The notes under the pieces were generated by a model, which was not told where the DNA came from, made no database searches, and saw nothing but the letters and a program-made list of their open reading frames with translations. This document shows positions 8,685 to 18,006 of a stretch of 64,000 bases of DNA, in pieces. Position numbers and translations under genes: made by a program. Origin of the DNA: SIG291 sp045543455 (GTDB lineage: Bacteria > Bacillota > Clostridia > Lachnospirales > Lachnospiraceae); NCBI GenBank assembly GCA_045543455.1, contig JAZQMK010000057.1, positions 1 through 64,000 on the forward strand. Direction: 5' to 3'. Every line of letters starts with the position of its first letter. The first letter of the stretch is position 1.

Positions 8685-9563
8685 ATGAAAGATTATATAG
8701 TAAGAGCAATGGCAGCAGATGGCAAGATTAGAGCCTTTGCGGCAACAACAAGAGAATTAACAGAATATGCAAGAAGTATTCACAACACAAGTCCTGTAGC
8801 AACAGCCGCACTTGGAAGACTTTTAACAGCCGGTTCCATGATGGGTGTTATGATGAAAGGCGATAAGGATTTACTGACACTGCAGATTCGTGGTGACGGA
8901 CCAATTGAAGGTATTATTGTAACAGCTGATAATAAGGCTAATGTTAAAGGTTATGTATTCAATTCCAATGTAATAATTCATGCCAATGACAAGGGTAAAT
9001 TAGATGTAAGACAGGCGATTGGTGCAGGTATTTTAAATGTAATTAGAGATGTTGGTTTAAAAGAACCATATGTAGGACAAACTGTATTAGTAAGTGGTGA
9101 AATTGCGGAAGATATTACTTATTACTATGCAACAAGTGAACAAACACCGTCTTCTGTAGGCCTTGGTGTTCTTATGAACAAGGACAACACAGTTAAGCAA
9201 AGCGGTGGATTTATAATACAGCTTATGCCAAATATAACAGATGAAGTTATAGATAAGCTTGAAAAGAGAATTGGTGAGATTAGCTCAGTAACAGAAATGC
9301 TTGAAAAGGGAATGTCTCCAGAAGATATTTTAGAATACATTTTAGGCGATATGGATTTGGAAATCACAGATAAAATTCCAACTCAATTCTACTGTAACTG
9401 TACAAAGGAGAGAGTAGAAAAAGCAATAATCAGTATTGGAAGAAAAGATATTCAGGAAATGATAGACGAAGATAAGCCTATTGAAGTAAATTGCCATTTC
9501 TGCAATACTGCTTATAATTTTAGTGTGGATGAATTGAGAAAGATGGTAAAGAGTGGAATATAA
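8685..9563 (+). CDS. hslO: Hsp33 redox-regulated chaperone
   Basis: 292 aa holdase chaperone activated by oxidative unfolding. The N-terminal domain shows the family blocks FAATTRELTEYAR, TAALGRLLTAGSMMG and LQIRGDGPIEGI. The C-terminal zinc site has the conserved CxC (FYCNC) and CxxC (CHFC) pairs about 30 residues apart, all four Cys present. The start is supported by GGAGG seven bases upstream, directly after the pseudoknot-like leader. Confidence 0.96.
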   Translation: MKDYIVRAMAADGKIRAFAATTRELTEYARSIHNTSPVATAALGRLLTAGSMMGVMMKGDKDLLTLQIRGDGPIEGIIVTADNKANVKGYVFNSNVIIHANDKGKLDVRQAIGAGILNVIRDVGLKEPYVGQTVLVSGEIAEDITYYYATSEQTPSSVGLGVLMNKDNTVKQSGGFIIQLMPNITDEVIDKLEKRIGEISSVTEMLEKGMSPEDILEYILGDMDLEITDKIPTQFYCNCTKERVEKAIISIGRKDIQEMIDEDKPIEVNCHFCNTAYNFSVDELRKMVKSGI

Positions 9564-9579
9564 ACAAAAAATAAAAAAC

Positions 9580-9608
9580 TTGACAAATAAATAAATAAAT
9601 AATATAAT
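9580..9608 (+). promoter_or_regulatory. consensus promoter of amidase-ABC operon
   Basis: TTGACA, 17 bases, TATAAT: both hexamers are perfect consensus, inside an AT-rich stretch. It should drive strong constitutive transcription of the secreted protein gene downstream. Confidence 0.88.
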
Positions 9609-9665
9609 CAATTTGACGAGTACGAAGAAAATGCTCGGAATAAAATAAAAATTCAGGAGGGTAAA

Positions 9666-10376
9666 ATGAAACAAAAAGAAAAGAAAGTAAAAAGAATAGC
9701 AATTGTACTAATGTTATGTATAATTGCAAACACTACATTAGTGTATGCGAGCGGTTATAGTCCTTATAAGGCTGCTACATATGCACAAAAGTATGCAATA
9801 ACATATAACAGTGAATATCCGGAATTTTCGTCAGATTGTACCAATTATGTTTCACAATGTGTAAAAGCAGGAAATATATCTGTTGAATCAATACCTAGTT
9901 GGATGGTTGGATATAGTTCAATAAATGATGTTTATAGAACGAAATCATATTGGGATTGTAAGAAATATACGGATTCGTTATACTTTTATGGAGCGAAGCT
10001 AAAATCTAAAACCGGCTTTGTATGGACTTCTACATGGTCTGTCGCAGAACATAAGTCATTATATTGGGGATTCTATGATTATATGAAGGATAGAGGTGCT
10101 ACTTGTATGTCTTATAAAGTGGATACAAAGGCAAGCTTAGATGAATTTTTGAAAAATTGTCAAAAAGGTGATATCCTACAGGTAAGCTATAGTGATGGAG
10201 TAAAAGATCATTCTGTTATTGTAACAGAAAAAACATATAATTTTGGAACACAAGAATATAATATAAAAATATGTTATCATACAAATGATACATTATCCTT
10301 AGATTTTAGAACAGAAGGATGGCGAAAATTTGGACATGACGCAACATGGACTATTGTAAGAGTTGCTGATATATAG
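9666..10376 (+). CDS. secreted amidase-like protein (Amidase_6 fold)
   Basis: 236 aa with a Sec signal peptide (basic MKQKEKKVKR, hydrophobic core to about residue 29, cleavage near VYAS). The mature part has YKAATYAQKYA and the catalytic-type SSDCTNYVSQC (Cys58) plus DHSVIV, the Cys and His motifs of the putative amidase family PF12671 (NlpC/P60-like). Family members act outside the cell on peptides or cell wall. GGAGGG precedes the start and a perfect promoter lies 60 bases upstream. A terminator-like hairpin separates it from the following ABC genes, so it may be made in excess over them. Confidence 0.8.
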   Translation: MKQKEKKVKRIAIVLMLCIIANTTLVYASGYSPYKAATYAQKYAITYNSEYPEFSSDCTNYVSQCVKAGNISVESIPSWMVGYSSINDVYRTKSYWDCKKYTDSLYFYGAKLKSKTGFVWTSTWSVAEHKSLYWGFYDYMKDRGATCMSYKVDTKASLDEFLKNCQKGDILQVSYSDGVKDHSVIVTEKTYNFGTQEYNIKICYHTNDTLSLDFRTEGWRKFGHDATWTIVRVADI

Positions 10377-10386
10377 TAAAATTAAG

Positions 10387-10420
10387 GCTATGAGAGATAT
10401 ATAGATTTCTCATAGCTTTT
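10387..10420 (+). terminator. intrinsic terminator or attenuator
   Basis: GCTATGAGA (10387) pairs with TCTCATAGC (10408), followed by TTTT. It lies between the secreted amidase-like gene and the three-gene ABC cluster, where partial read-through would set a ratio. Confidence 0.7.
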
Positions 10421-10463
10421 ACAAATTTGTTATAAATGTTAGATAAGAAAGGAATAAGAATAG

Positions 10464-11054
10464 ATGGGAAAAAATATAAAGAGAATTGTTTTAGTACTAA
10501 GTTTAATGGTGTTAGGAATTGTAGTGGGTAATATAGCTATTACACAGATAATAAATCCTGTATCATATACAATTGAAAAAATTAAATGTGATAAGGATTT
10601 TATGATATATGACACAATTAAAATGGTTGATGATCAATATAACAAGAGAATTGAAGAAAATAGTATGAAGCCTATTTACATATCCTACAATGGTAAATTA
10701 CCATCTGAAAATGAAAACGATTATATGACATTTTGTTATTATTTTAATGCAAAGAATAGATCAATATTTAAGGATTATACAGTTAATGCTACTCTAAAAG
10801 ATATGAATTATTCGGATAGAGTTTTATTTGCATATGATACTACTTCACTGTATACACCACAATTGCCTAAAAAAGGTGAAATAAGCTTACGTTGTGAATT
10901 ATTTGTATATGTTGCTGGTATGAGCGAAGAAGAAATAAAAAGCTTGGCATCATCCATAGAATTTGTATTATTGGCGCAAAATGGAAAAACTATAAAAAGT
11001 AAAGAAATAGTATGTGATAAAAAAATAGATGTAATTGAAGTGGTTGGAGAATAG
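10464..11054 (+). CDS. hypothetical membrane-anchored protein
   Basis: 196 aa, not recognised. One N-terminal membrane helix (about residues 7-29) is followed by a hydrophilic, probably extracytoplasmic domain rich in Asp, Tyr and Lys with predicted beta strands. AAAGGAAT precedes the start. Its stop lies one base before the start of the ATPase gene, so it belongs to the ABC cluster and may be an adaptor or substrate-contacting accessory protein. Confidence 0.72.
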   Translation: MGKNIKRIVLVLSLMVLGIVVGNIAITQIINPVSYTIEKIKCDKDFMIYDTIKMVDDQYNKRIEENSMKPIYISYNGKLPSENENDYMTFCYYFNAKNRSIFKDYTVNATLKDMNYSDRVLFAYDTTSLYTPQLPKKGEISLRCELFVYVAGMSEEEIKSLASSIEFVLLAQNGKTIKSKEIVCDKKIDVIEVVGE

Positions 11055-11055
11055 T

Positions 11056-11721
11056 ATGTTTTTAGTAGAAAATGCAGAAGTGGAATATCAGGTTGGAAAT
11101 ACCTTTTATAAAGCGTTACAGATAAGCAAATTGGAAATACAAAAAAATGAAGTTATATCAGTAACGGGACCGTCAGGAGCGGGTAAAAGTACTTTGTTGA
11201 ATTTGTTGGCAGGATTAGAAAAGCCTAAGTGTGGTGTAGTAAAGTATAATGATGTTTCAGTATATGATTTGCCAAATAAAAAATTGTCAAAATTAAGATT
11301 AGAAAATTTTTCTTTTATTTTTCAGCAATTTCATTTATTAAAAGATATTAGTGTGAGAGATAATATTTGGTTGCCGGCTATTGTTAAAAGTGGAAAAGTT
11401 AACGAAGAACTTTATTTGGATATTGTAGAAGAATTACAGATAAAGGATTTAGTATCTAAATATCCAACTCAATTATCAGGTGGAGAACAGCAAAGAGTAG
11501 CTATAGCAAGAGCTCTTTTAACTCAACCTAAAGTTTTGTTTGCAGATGAACCTACAGGGAACTTGGATAGTAAAAATGGCGATGTTGTGTTTAATATGTT
11601 ATTTAACGCAGTTAAAAGATATGAGCAAACATTGATTTATGTTACTCATGATATTAATAGGGCTAAATATGCACGTAGAAATTTGCTTATTAAGGATGGA
11701 ATAATTAATGAAGAATCTTAA
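11056..11721 (+). CDS. ABC transporter ATP-binding protein, MacB/LolD type
   Basis: 221 aa. Walker A GPSGAGKST, Q-loop FIFQQFHLL, signature LSGGEQQRVAIARAL, Walker B VLFADEPTGNLDS and H-loop YVTHD are all canonical. ATPases of this subgroup pair with FtsX-type permeases and work as mechanotransducers or exporters. The start at 11056 is preferred over an upstream in-frame ATG because the latter lies inside the previous gene; GGAGAA lies just upstream. It overlaps the permease gene by 14 bases. Confidence 0.92.
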   Translation: MFLVENAEVEYQVGNTFYKALQISKLEIQKNEVISVTGPSGAGKSTLLNLLAGLEKPKCGVVKYNDVSVYDLPNKKLSKLRLENFSFIFQQFHLLKDISVRDNIWLPAIVKSGKVNEELYLDIVEELQIKDLVSKYPTQLSGGEQQRVAIARALLTQPKVLFADEPTGNLDSKNGDVVFNMLFNAVKRYEQTLIYVTHDINRAKYARRNLLIKDGIINEES

Positions 11722-14140
11722 TAAGTACAAAATATTAAAAAAAGCATTGACATATAGAAGAAAAGAAATTGCCAAATTAATAACTACGGTAGCCTTTGCT
11801 ATTTCCAGTATAATAATAATGCTATTGATTATGAATATAAGTGAAGATGCGTTGTTAAAAGCATTTTATAACAATTATGGTAAACATACTATATCCATAA
11901 CAGTCCCTGAATATAGCAGTTATGATAAAATTGCTAAAGATCAATTGATAAATAGTTCATTGCCCTATAGCAGAGAATATTATGAGGTAAAGGGGATGTA
12001 TTATACTGTTTATTATGCAGATGAGACTATATTAGAATTTACAAATTTTAATTTGCTAGATGGTAGTTATCCGAGAAATGAAAATGAAATAGTTATATCA
12101 AAAAGTTATTTATTTAAACAGGGGATTCCAGAGAATGAAATGGTAGGTGCTACAATAGTGCTACCTATTAACGATAAAGGGGATACAAGGCAATATATAG
12201 TAAGTGGAATAATGGCGAAGAATACAATTTTTTCGTCAAATAATAATACTGTTGAAATTTTAAAATTTGATTCAGGCAATTTAAAATATGATAATTTGTA
12301 TGTAGAATTAAATGACATTAAAGAATATGAAAGTATTATGGAAGTGCTGGTTAATAAATACGGACTAAATAAGGAAGAATGTTATGCCAATATTGACCTA
12401 TTTATGGAGCTTGGATTAAATGAGGATATTAACATGTTTGAAAATAATAGAAACATGTTGAAGTTTTTTTGTTTTATAATATTTTGCAGCACTATAGTTA
12501 TCATATATAATGTTTTCAAAAAATATCTTTTATATAATTTGCAGTCTTTAAAAATTATGGATATTTTGGGATTTCCAGCTGTTTTAGTAGGTGGAACTAT
12601 GCTTGTACTATTGCTAAAAATATTATTAATGTCTACTGTAGTAGCTATGGTACTATCAATAGTGATTTCTTTAGTAATTAACTTTATGTTGGAGGGAACG
12701 ATTAACGGCTATATAGAATATATAAAAGCTACAGATATTGAAATTTTAATATTTGCGATTGCAATTTACTGGTTATTGATTATAAGTATTAATTATAAGT
12801 CTATAACAGAATTTAGTGAAAGCATAAGTAAAAAAATATCTCGTCCAAAGAAAAAGGTAAAACATATAATTAAATCCAAAAAGAATAATGTTATCAATTT
12901 AATGTCGAATATAAATATAAAAAGTAATATGTTTAATACGGTTATGTGTATATTATCATTTGCATTAATCTCTATAGTATTTACCTTGTGTGTATATTGG
13001 GTATCATGTAATAAAAAATCATTTGGATATGATGATAATATGGATTATAAGATACATATTGATACAACAATGTGTGATGATGACGAAATTGCTAATATCT
13101 ATAATATGATAAAAAAATACGATAGTGAATGTTACATATATCCTAATTATTGCACATTTACAAATATGTTATTAGATAAAAACACGATAAGTAAAGAACA
13201 AAAAATATTTTTGAGTCAGCAAGATGATTATGCGATACAAATGCTAAGTGCTGCAGTGCAGAAATTTGAAGTAAACATTACTGTTTTGGGATATACAGAA
13301 AAACAAATTGAAAATCTATATAAGATTAATAATATTGAATCTGACAAAATAAATGAAAATGACGTAATTGTATTAGATAGAGTTGTTGCATATAAAGGAG
13401 AGAAGGGCTATCCTACAGGAATTGACAAAGACCAAACAATAAAAATAAATACATTTGCAAACAATAAGAACGATACACAGGAATTTACAGTAAAACATGT
13501 CGTTAGTGATTTAGAAGTATACCCTGATAATGCATATGGTAAAATGTGTATCATAGTTAATGAAGAAGTATTTAAGAGAATATTTGCATATGAAGCTCCT
13601 AATGAAATATTTATTCAAGTAAATAATAATAAATATTTTGTAAGTGAATCTATTCAAGAAATTGTTAGTGGTATAGATGGAATAGAAATTTCTTTCCCGA
13701 AAGAAGAACGAAAAGAACTAAATGATACAAATGACATATTTATGATAATTGTTTCCGGTTTATGTATATTGTTAACTGCAATAATTGCATATGCCCTTTC
13801 TAGTGCTATTTATTTAAGACGGTATGTAAATAAAAATAAATTTGCTTTATTAAGTATTTTGGGAATTGATAAGGCACAACAAAAAATGATATTTTTACTG
13901 GAATTATTTAAAATATATGTTGCCAGTCAATTAATTGCAATACCATTTTGTTTGTTAGGCACATATTATATTAGAAAAAATCAATTTGGAGAGTATGGTA
14001 TTCTTACCTACAAATATCCAATTGAATTAAGTATTACAGCATCAATTGTTATTTTAGTTATGATTATGTTTTTCGCATTACCACAAAATAAAAGGTTTGA
14101 AGAAAGAGAAAGTATGCTCATATTGAAATCTGATAATTAG
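11708..14140 (+). CDS. FtsX-family ABC permease
   Basis: 810 aa membrane protein. A helix near residue 25-45 is followed by a large extracytoplasmic domain, three helices at about 255-365, a second external domain (about 425-680) and three C-terminal helices (about 680-800): the duplicated FtsX layout seen in BceB-like and VexABC-like permeases. Codon use is strongly AT-biased like the two genes before it, and unlike the neighbouring hslO and csp. It completes a cluster with the MacB-type ATPase. The substrate is unknown. Confidence 0.85.
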   Translation: MKNLNKYKILKKALTYRRKEIAKLITTVAFAISSIIIMLLIMNISEDALLKAFYNNYGKHTISITVPEYSSYDKIAKDQLINSSLPYSREYYEVKGMYYTVYYADETILEFTNFNLLDGSYPRNENEIVISKSYLFKQGIPENEMVGATIVLPINDKGDTRQYIVSGIMAKNTIFSSNNNTVEILKFDSGNLKYDNLYVELNDIKEYESIMEVLVNKYGLNKEECYANIDLFMELGLNEDINMFENNRNMLKFFCFIIFCSTIVIIYNVFKKYLLYNLQSLKIMDILGFPAVLVGGTMLVLLLKILLMSTVVAMVLSIVISLVINFMLEGTINGYIEYIKATDIEILIFAIAIYWLLIISINYKSITEFSESISKKISRPKKKVKHIIKSKKNNVINLMSNINIKSNMFNTVMCILSFALISIVFTLCVYWVSCNKKSFGYDDNMDYKIHIDTTMCDDDEIANIYNMIKKYDSECYIYPNYCTFTNMLLDKNTISKEQKIFLSQQDDYAIQMLSAAVQKFEVNITVLGYTEKQIENLYKINNIESDKINENDVIVLDRVVAYKGEKGYPTGIDKDQTIKINTFANNKNDTQEFTVKHVVSDLEVYPDNAYGKMCIIVNEEVFKRIFAYEAPNEIFIQVNNNKYFVSESIQEIVSGIDGIEISFPKEERKELNDTNDIFMIIVSGLCILLTAIIAYALSSAIYLRRYVNKNKFALLSILGIDKAQQKMIFLLELFKIYVASQLIAIPFCLLGTYYIRKNQFGEYGILTYKYPIELSITASIVILVMIMFFALPQNKRFEERESMLILKSDN

Positions 14141-14146
14141 TATCAA

Positions 14147-14175
14147 TTGACAACAGTACTTTAAAATGGTAAAAT
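14147..14175 (+). promoter_or_regulatory. promoter of cold-shock gene
   Basis: TTGACA, 17 bases, TAAAAT, starting seven bases after the permease stop codon. The predicted leader is about 40 nt, shorter than the long thermosensor leaders of E. coli cspA. Confidence 0.8.
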
Positions 14176-14220
14176 AATGATGTTGCTTTGCAACACATAA
14201 ATATATTGGAGGTACTTATC

Positions 14221-14418
14221 ATGAAAGGTACAGTAAAATGGTTTAATAATCAGAAGGGATATGGCTTTATCTCAAGTGAGCAGGGTGAAGATATTTTTGT
14301 ACACCACACAGGTATCAATATGGAAGGCTACAAGACATTAGAAGAGAATGCTTCCGTAGAATTTGAAGTGGTTAATGGTGCAAAAGGCCCACAGGCTGTT
14401 AATGTAACAACAGTATAA
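14221..14418 (+). CDS. csp: cold-shock domain protein
   Basis: 65 aa single-domain nucleic-acid-binding protein (OB fold) that acts as an RNA chaperone. RNP1 is KGYGFI and RNP2 is DIFVHH, with the typical start MKGTVKWFN. The GGAGG ten bases upstream supports this start over a longer in-frame possibility. It has its own promoter. Confidence 0.96.
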   Translation: MKGTVKWFNNQKGYGFISSEQGEDIFVHHTGINMEGYKTLEENASVEFEVVNGAKGPQAVNVTTV

Positions 14419-14518
14419 TCAGGATCCCAGAAGTTTTTCAGTGTGCCTTTTTCTTTATATAAATTTTATTTAATTTGATAGTGAGAAACGTATATTGTTT
14501 TACAATGTGATTATTAGA

Positions 14519-14545
14519 GAGCTGCCAGAAGGCGGCTTTCTTTGT
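14519..14545 (+). terminator. possible attenuator upstream of membrane-protein gene
   Basis: GCTGCC-AGAA-GGCGGC followed by TTTCTTTG. It sits 55 bases before the start of the next gene, and excludes use of earlier in-frame start codons. It may end the csp transcript or act as an attenuator. Confidence 0.5.
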
Positions 14546-14599
14546 GGTATAGCAAAGTGCAATGTTATGAATACAAATAAATGGAAAGGATGTTTGACT

Positions 14600-15529
14600 A
14601 TGAAGGATTTAGTTTTAGACGGTAATATTTTAACTGATAATGCCAGTGGAACAGTTTATGATTTATCAGCAAAGGTACCGGGTATGACAATTTTTTATTT
14701 TTACCTTGGAGGCGTGCTGCTTCTTATGACGCTTATTACAATGATGATTATTATTAAGAAACGTTTTAAGACCAGCTTTATTAATCTTATTATTGGTGTA
14801 CTGACTTATGTGATGTTTCCATATTTGTTATATTCCATATTGTCAATTATAATTGTTCAGCTTCCGGGTATAAAGGATTTACTTAATAATAATGATATTG
14901 CAAAGATAATAGTAAATGGAATATTAGTTGCATTGGTATATGGATTAGCACTTATGCTTCCACTAATAGTAGGAAGAGATAAGATTAAGCAGGCTCCTGA
15001 TGCAATGTATTGTGGGCTTGGACTTAGTGTTGGTATTGCTTTTAGTCCAATTATTAATTATATTTATAATGCTGCCATAGCTGATTATCTTAATGATGCA
15101 GGCGGTGTTATTGGTATGTTAGAAGAAGGTTCATCCTTAAAGGAATATTATGATTTAGCCAGTGCACTTAATAGCATAATTACTGTAAAATCGGAATGGT
15201 TTTTGTATGATATAATGTCAGTGTTATTTATTTGTATCATAACAGTTGCTGCGGCTATGATTTTATATGGGGTTGATAATTTAAAGCTTCCAAAGATATA
15301 TATTGTAGTAGTAGCATTTGTATATTTTGTAATATCAGTTGTGGCTGAAATAAGAAGAATGGAACTTGCAAATATTGGTCTTATGTTTGTTATAGAACTT
15401 CTCATATTTGCGGCAGTTATATTTGGCGCATATGTAATTCAAAAGAAATATATGGGCAATTTCTTAAAACGAGAAAAAATTGTTGTAACCAACTTAAAGA
15501 AACCAACTAAAACAAAGTTTTTAAGATAG
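14600..15529 (+). CDS. polytopic membrane protein
   Basis: About 309 aa with seven or eight predicted helices (first near residue 25-45, last near 265-285). Length and topology resemble the YhfC-type putative membrane peptidase family, but I do not see a convincing catalytic motif, so this is left open. An AAAGGA box lies about ten bases upstream. The gene ends 18 bases before the PHP hydrolase gene and is probably cotranscribed with it. Confidence 0.65.
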   Translation: MKDLVLDGNILTDNASGTVYDLSAKVPGMTIFYFYLGGVLLLMTLITMMIIIKKRFKTSFINLIIGVLTYVMFPYLLYSILSIIIVQLPGIKDLLNNNDIAKIIVNGILVALVYGLALMLPLIVGRDKIKQAPDAMYCGLGLSVGIAFSPIINYIYNAAIADYLNDAGGVIGMLEEGSSLKEYYDLASALNSIITVKSEWFLYDIMSVLFICIITVAAAMILYGVDNLKLPKIYIVVVAFVYFVISVVAEIRRMELANIGLMFVIELLIFAAVIFGAYVIQKKYMGNFLKREKIVVTNLKKPTKTKFLR

Positions 15530-15547
15530 AATAAAGAAGGCAGATAT

Positions 15548-16258
15548 ATGAATTATTTAATAGATACACATACTCATACACTAGCTAGTGGGCATGCCTA
15601 CAGTACTATTGATGAAATGGCTAAATTTGCGGCACAAAAAGGAGTTACCCATTTAGGTATAACTGAGCATGGACCATTAATGCCTGGTGCACCTCATGAA
15701 TTTTATTTTCAAAATCTTCATATAGTACCTAGAGAAAAGTACGGTGTAAAGCTTTTAATGGGTGTAGAAGCTAATATTTTAAATGATAAAGGCGAAGTGG
15801 ATTTGCCAAAAGGCGTGCTTAAAAAAATGGATATAGTTATTGCAAGTATGCATAAACCATGTATGGAATCTGACACAATGGAGTATAATACAAATGCAAT
15901 AATTAATGCAATTAAAAATCCATATATTCATATAATAGGTCATCCGGATGATGACAGATATCCTGTGGATTATGAGGCTATTGTAAAGGCAGCAGCACAA
16001 TATAATACACTGTTAGAGATTAACAATGCTTCTCTTAATCCTAAGGGACCAAGGAAAAATGCGGCTAAAAATGATATGACAATACTTAAGCTTTGTAAAG
16101 AATATGGTATACCTGTAGTATTAGGAAGTGATGCTCACATTGCGGATTTAATTTGCAATTTTGACAGGATTTATGGGCTTTTAGAAGAAGTGAATTTTCC
16201 ACAGGAACTAATAGCTAATACAGATTTTGAAAAGCTTGAAAAGTTTCTACAAAAGTAA
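15548..16258 (+). CDS. PHP-domain phosphoesterase, YcdX family
   Basis: 236 aa metal-dependent hydrolase of the PHP superfamily. Metal ligands are visible in DTHTHTLASGHAYST (N-terminus), TEHG, the VEAN strand, MHKP, IIGHPD and GSDAH near the C-terminus. The length matches YcdX-type phosphatases (about 245 aa). AGAAGG precedes the start. The physiological substrate is unknown. Confidence 0.88.
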   Translation: MNYLIDTHTHTLASGHAYSTIDEMAKFAAQKGVTHLGITEHGPLMPGAPHEFYFQNLHIVPREKYGVKLLMGVEANILNDKGEVDLPKGVLKKMDIVIASMHKPCMESDTMEYNTNAIINAIKNPYIHIIGHPDDDRYPVDYEAIVKAAAQYNTLLEINNASLNPKGPRKNAAKNDMTILKLCKEYGIPVVLGSDAHIADLICNFDRIYGLLEEVNFPQELIANTDFEKLEKFLQK

Positions 16259-16266
16259 AAAAAGCA

Positions 16267-16295
16267 TTTACTTTAAAACTTTAGTATGTTAATAT
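16267..16295 (+). promoter_or_regulatory. probable promoter of yerC-like gene
   Basis: TTTACT, 17 bases, TAATAT, placed 35 bases before the start of the downstream gene. The hexamers deviate from consensus, so the call is moderate. Confidence 0.42.
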
Positions 16296-16329
16296 ATATG
16301 TGTGAAATTATTACAAAGGAGTTGTATGT

Positions 16330-16635
16330 ATGGGAAAGAATATAAGAACAACAGCAGTGAATCATTTATTTGAAGCAATACTTACACTTGAAAATATTGA
16401 TGAGTGTTATGCTTTTTTCGAGGATATCTGTACAGTTAATGAATTATTATCTTTATCACAAAGATATGATGTAGCAAGAATGTTAAGAATGCAAAGAACA
16501 TATCTTGATATAGCAGAAAGAACAGGAGCTTCAACAGCTACAATTAGTAGAGTTAACCGTTCCCTTAACTATGGTAATGATGGTTATGATATGGTATTTG
16601 AAAGAACAAAAGGACAGGAAAAAGATTTAGAGTAA
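16330..16635 (+). CDS. yerC: TrpR-like protein, YerC/YecD family
   Basis: 101 aa DNA-binding protein related to the Trp repressor fold. Recognisable blocks are LFEAILTLENIDECYAFFED, LSQRYDVARML and the helix-turn-helix YLDIAERTGASTATISRVNR. Family members are widespread in Firmicutes, often near pcrA, as here (two genes away). AAGGAG precedes the start. The regulated genes are not known. Confidence 0.92.
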   Translation: MGKNIRTTAVNHLFEAILTLENIDECYAFFEDICTVNELLSLSQRYDVARMLRMQRTYLDIAERTGASTATISRVNRSLNYGNDGYDMVFERTKGQEKDLE

Positions 16636-16645
16636 GATAGAAAAG

Positions 16646-16680
16646 GGCTGAAGCATGTATAACAAGCTTCAGCCTTTTGG
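16646..16680. terminator. bidirectional terminator between convergent genes
   Basis: GGCTGAAGC ... GCTTCAGCC followed by TTTTGG and preceded by AAAA. It serves the yerC-like gene and the convergent DUF1836 gene. Confidence 0.85.
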
Positions 16681-16686
16681 TGTGTA

Positions 16687-17382
16687 TTACTTATTTTTCT
16701 TAGCCTTTTCTTTGGTTTTTTGAGCACTCTTTTGTGCTTTCTCTTTAGTCTTTTGAGAATTCTTATCTGTTGTATCTGCTACGTCATCTTCTGTAGTAAG
16801 CAAATCATCGATAATATTTTCAATGATGCTTTTCTTAAGGAAAATATCGAAACTTAAAAGTGATACAAAAGAGAATAGCTGTAAAAATTCTCTGTCTGCA
16901 GGGTCCTTTACATTGGTAAAGGCATCGTCTGTGAGAAGACATTTTGCAGTTATGTCTTTAGATACACTTACTAATTGAGCACGCTCTAGACGATAAATCT
17001 CATTGTAAATGTTCTCCATAGAGGTAGCACCCTTCTTATCAAAGAAATTCTCTGTAATTGGGTCTAATAACTTTTGTATATCACTTATGGATAAAATATT
17101 CTTATAGTAGTATATAAAAATAAGCACTATCAAATGTTCTTTTGAATATTTCTTTTTAACAGGAGAAGGTAAAAGTTCATTCTTAGTGTAATTATTTATC
17201 ATAGTTTTGGTTAGAATCTTGTCATCTTCAAAACGTTTAACTTCACCTAAATGAGACTCCATAAATGTAGTAACCTGGTCCATATATAAGTCTATATTCG
17301 GTATCTCTTCCGGTTTGATATATTCAAGCTTAGCGAGTTTCTTTAAGACTGATTTCACAAACTCTTTGTTATCCATTTCCAT
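16687..17382 (-). CDS. DUF1836 domain protein, likely DNA-binding regulator
   Basis: 231 aa. The central region from PNIDLYMDQVTTFMESHL through MINNYTKNELLPSPVKKKYSKEHL and LIFIYYYKNILSISDIQKLL matches the DUF1836 family, which contains a MerR-like winged helix. The last 30 residues are a Lys-rich low-complexity tail with repeats of the type KTKEKA, which could bind nucleic acid non-specifically. It is convergent with yerC and divergent from pcrA. Confidence 0.8.
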   Translation of the reverse strand: MEMDNKEFVKSVLKKLAKLEYIKPEEIPNIDLYMDQVTTFMESHLGEVKRFEDDKILTKTMINNYTKNELLPSPVKKKYSKEHLIVLIFIYYYKNILSISDIQKLLDPITENFFDKKGATSMENIYNEIYRLERAQLVSVSKDITAKCLLTDDAFTNVKDPADREFLQLFSFVSLLSFDIFLKKSIIENIIDDLLTTEDDVADTTDKNSQKTKEKAQKSAQKTKEKAKKNK

Positions 17383-17436
17383 AATTCATCTTCACTTTCG
17401 TTTTTATTAAAATCACGTAACTATATTATATAGTAT

Positions 17437-17907
17437 TTAAAACTTTATAGCAAGGACAAATTTATCTATTAACTCGTTAAAAGCACAATATTTATCAAAA
17501 CAGCTAACTATAATACCTTCTAAGGATAAGGGAGGTATTGGAAAAATGGGGAACATATGACAATATATAATCATTCTTTCTTTAGGTGACAAAAAAAATA
17601 AAGCCCTGGCATTTTTTACAGCTGTAAATGAGTGGGTAATGCCATGTAAAATACATTTATCAAGGCGACTGTGTTTATGCCAGTCATATAAAAAGAAATC
17701 ATGTAGGAGCGCTGCTCTTGCGGCACTTACATAATCCAAATCATATTTTTTGCAAAGGCGATAAGAAAGATAGGAAACATTCATACTATGCTTTAAACAG
17801 CTTGTACCGCCATGCATGGTAAATTGGTGCATTGATTGAACCATTGGATGAAATAAAATATCCTCTACGCAATTAAGATATTGAGGGTCATTAACATATA
17901 TTTTCAT
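17437..17907 (-). CDS. HD-domain protein
   Basis: 156 aa putative metal-dependent phosphohydrolase. The metal motif is HSMNVS, then HD in ALLHDFFLYDWH, then HGITHSFTAVKNA, in the order of HDIG/HD proteins. The start follows AGAGGAAA with eight-base spacing; a longer in-frame opening upstream would cross the pcrA promoter and is not used. Substrate unknown. Confidence 0.82.
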   Translation of the reverse strand: MKIYVNDPQYLNCVEDILFHPMVQSMHQFTMHGGTSCLKHSMNVSYLSYRLCKKYDLDYVSAARAALLHDFFLYDWHKHSRLDKCILHGITHSFTAVKNARALFFLSPKERMIIYCHMFPIFPIPPLSLEGIIVSCFDKYCAFNELIDKFVLAIKF

Positions 17908-17952
17908 AGGCATTTCCTCTATTAAATAAATTATGAATATAGTGTTGCCCGT

Positions 17953-17981
17953 TTGACAAAGAAAATACAAATGTATATAAT
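17953..17981 (+). promoter_or_regulatory. consensus promoter of pcrA
   Basis: TTGACA, 17 bases, TATAAT; both hexamers perfect, 25 bases before the pcrA start. Confidence 0.9.
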
Positions 17982-18006
17982 TAAAATGTTGGAAGGATGA
18001 TGAAAA

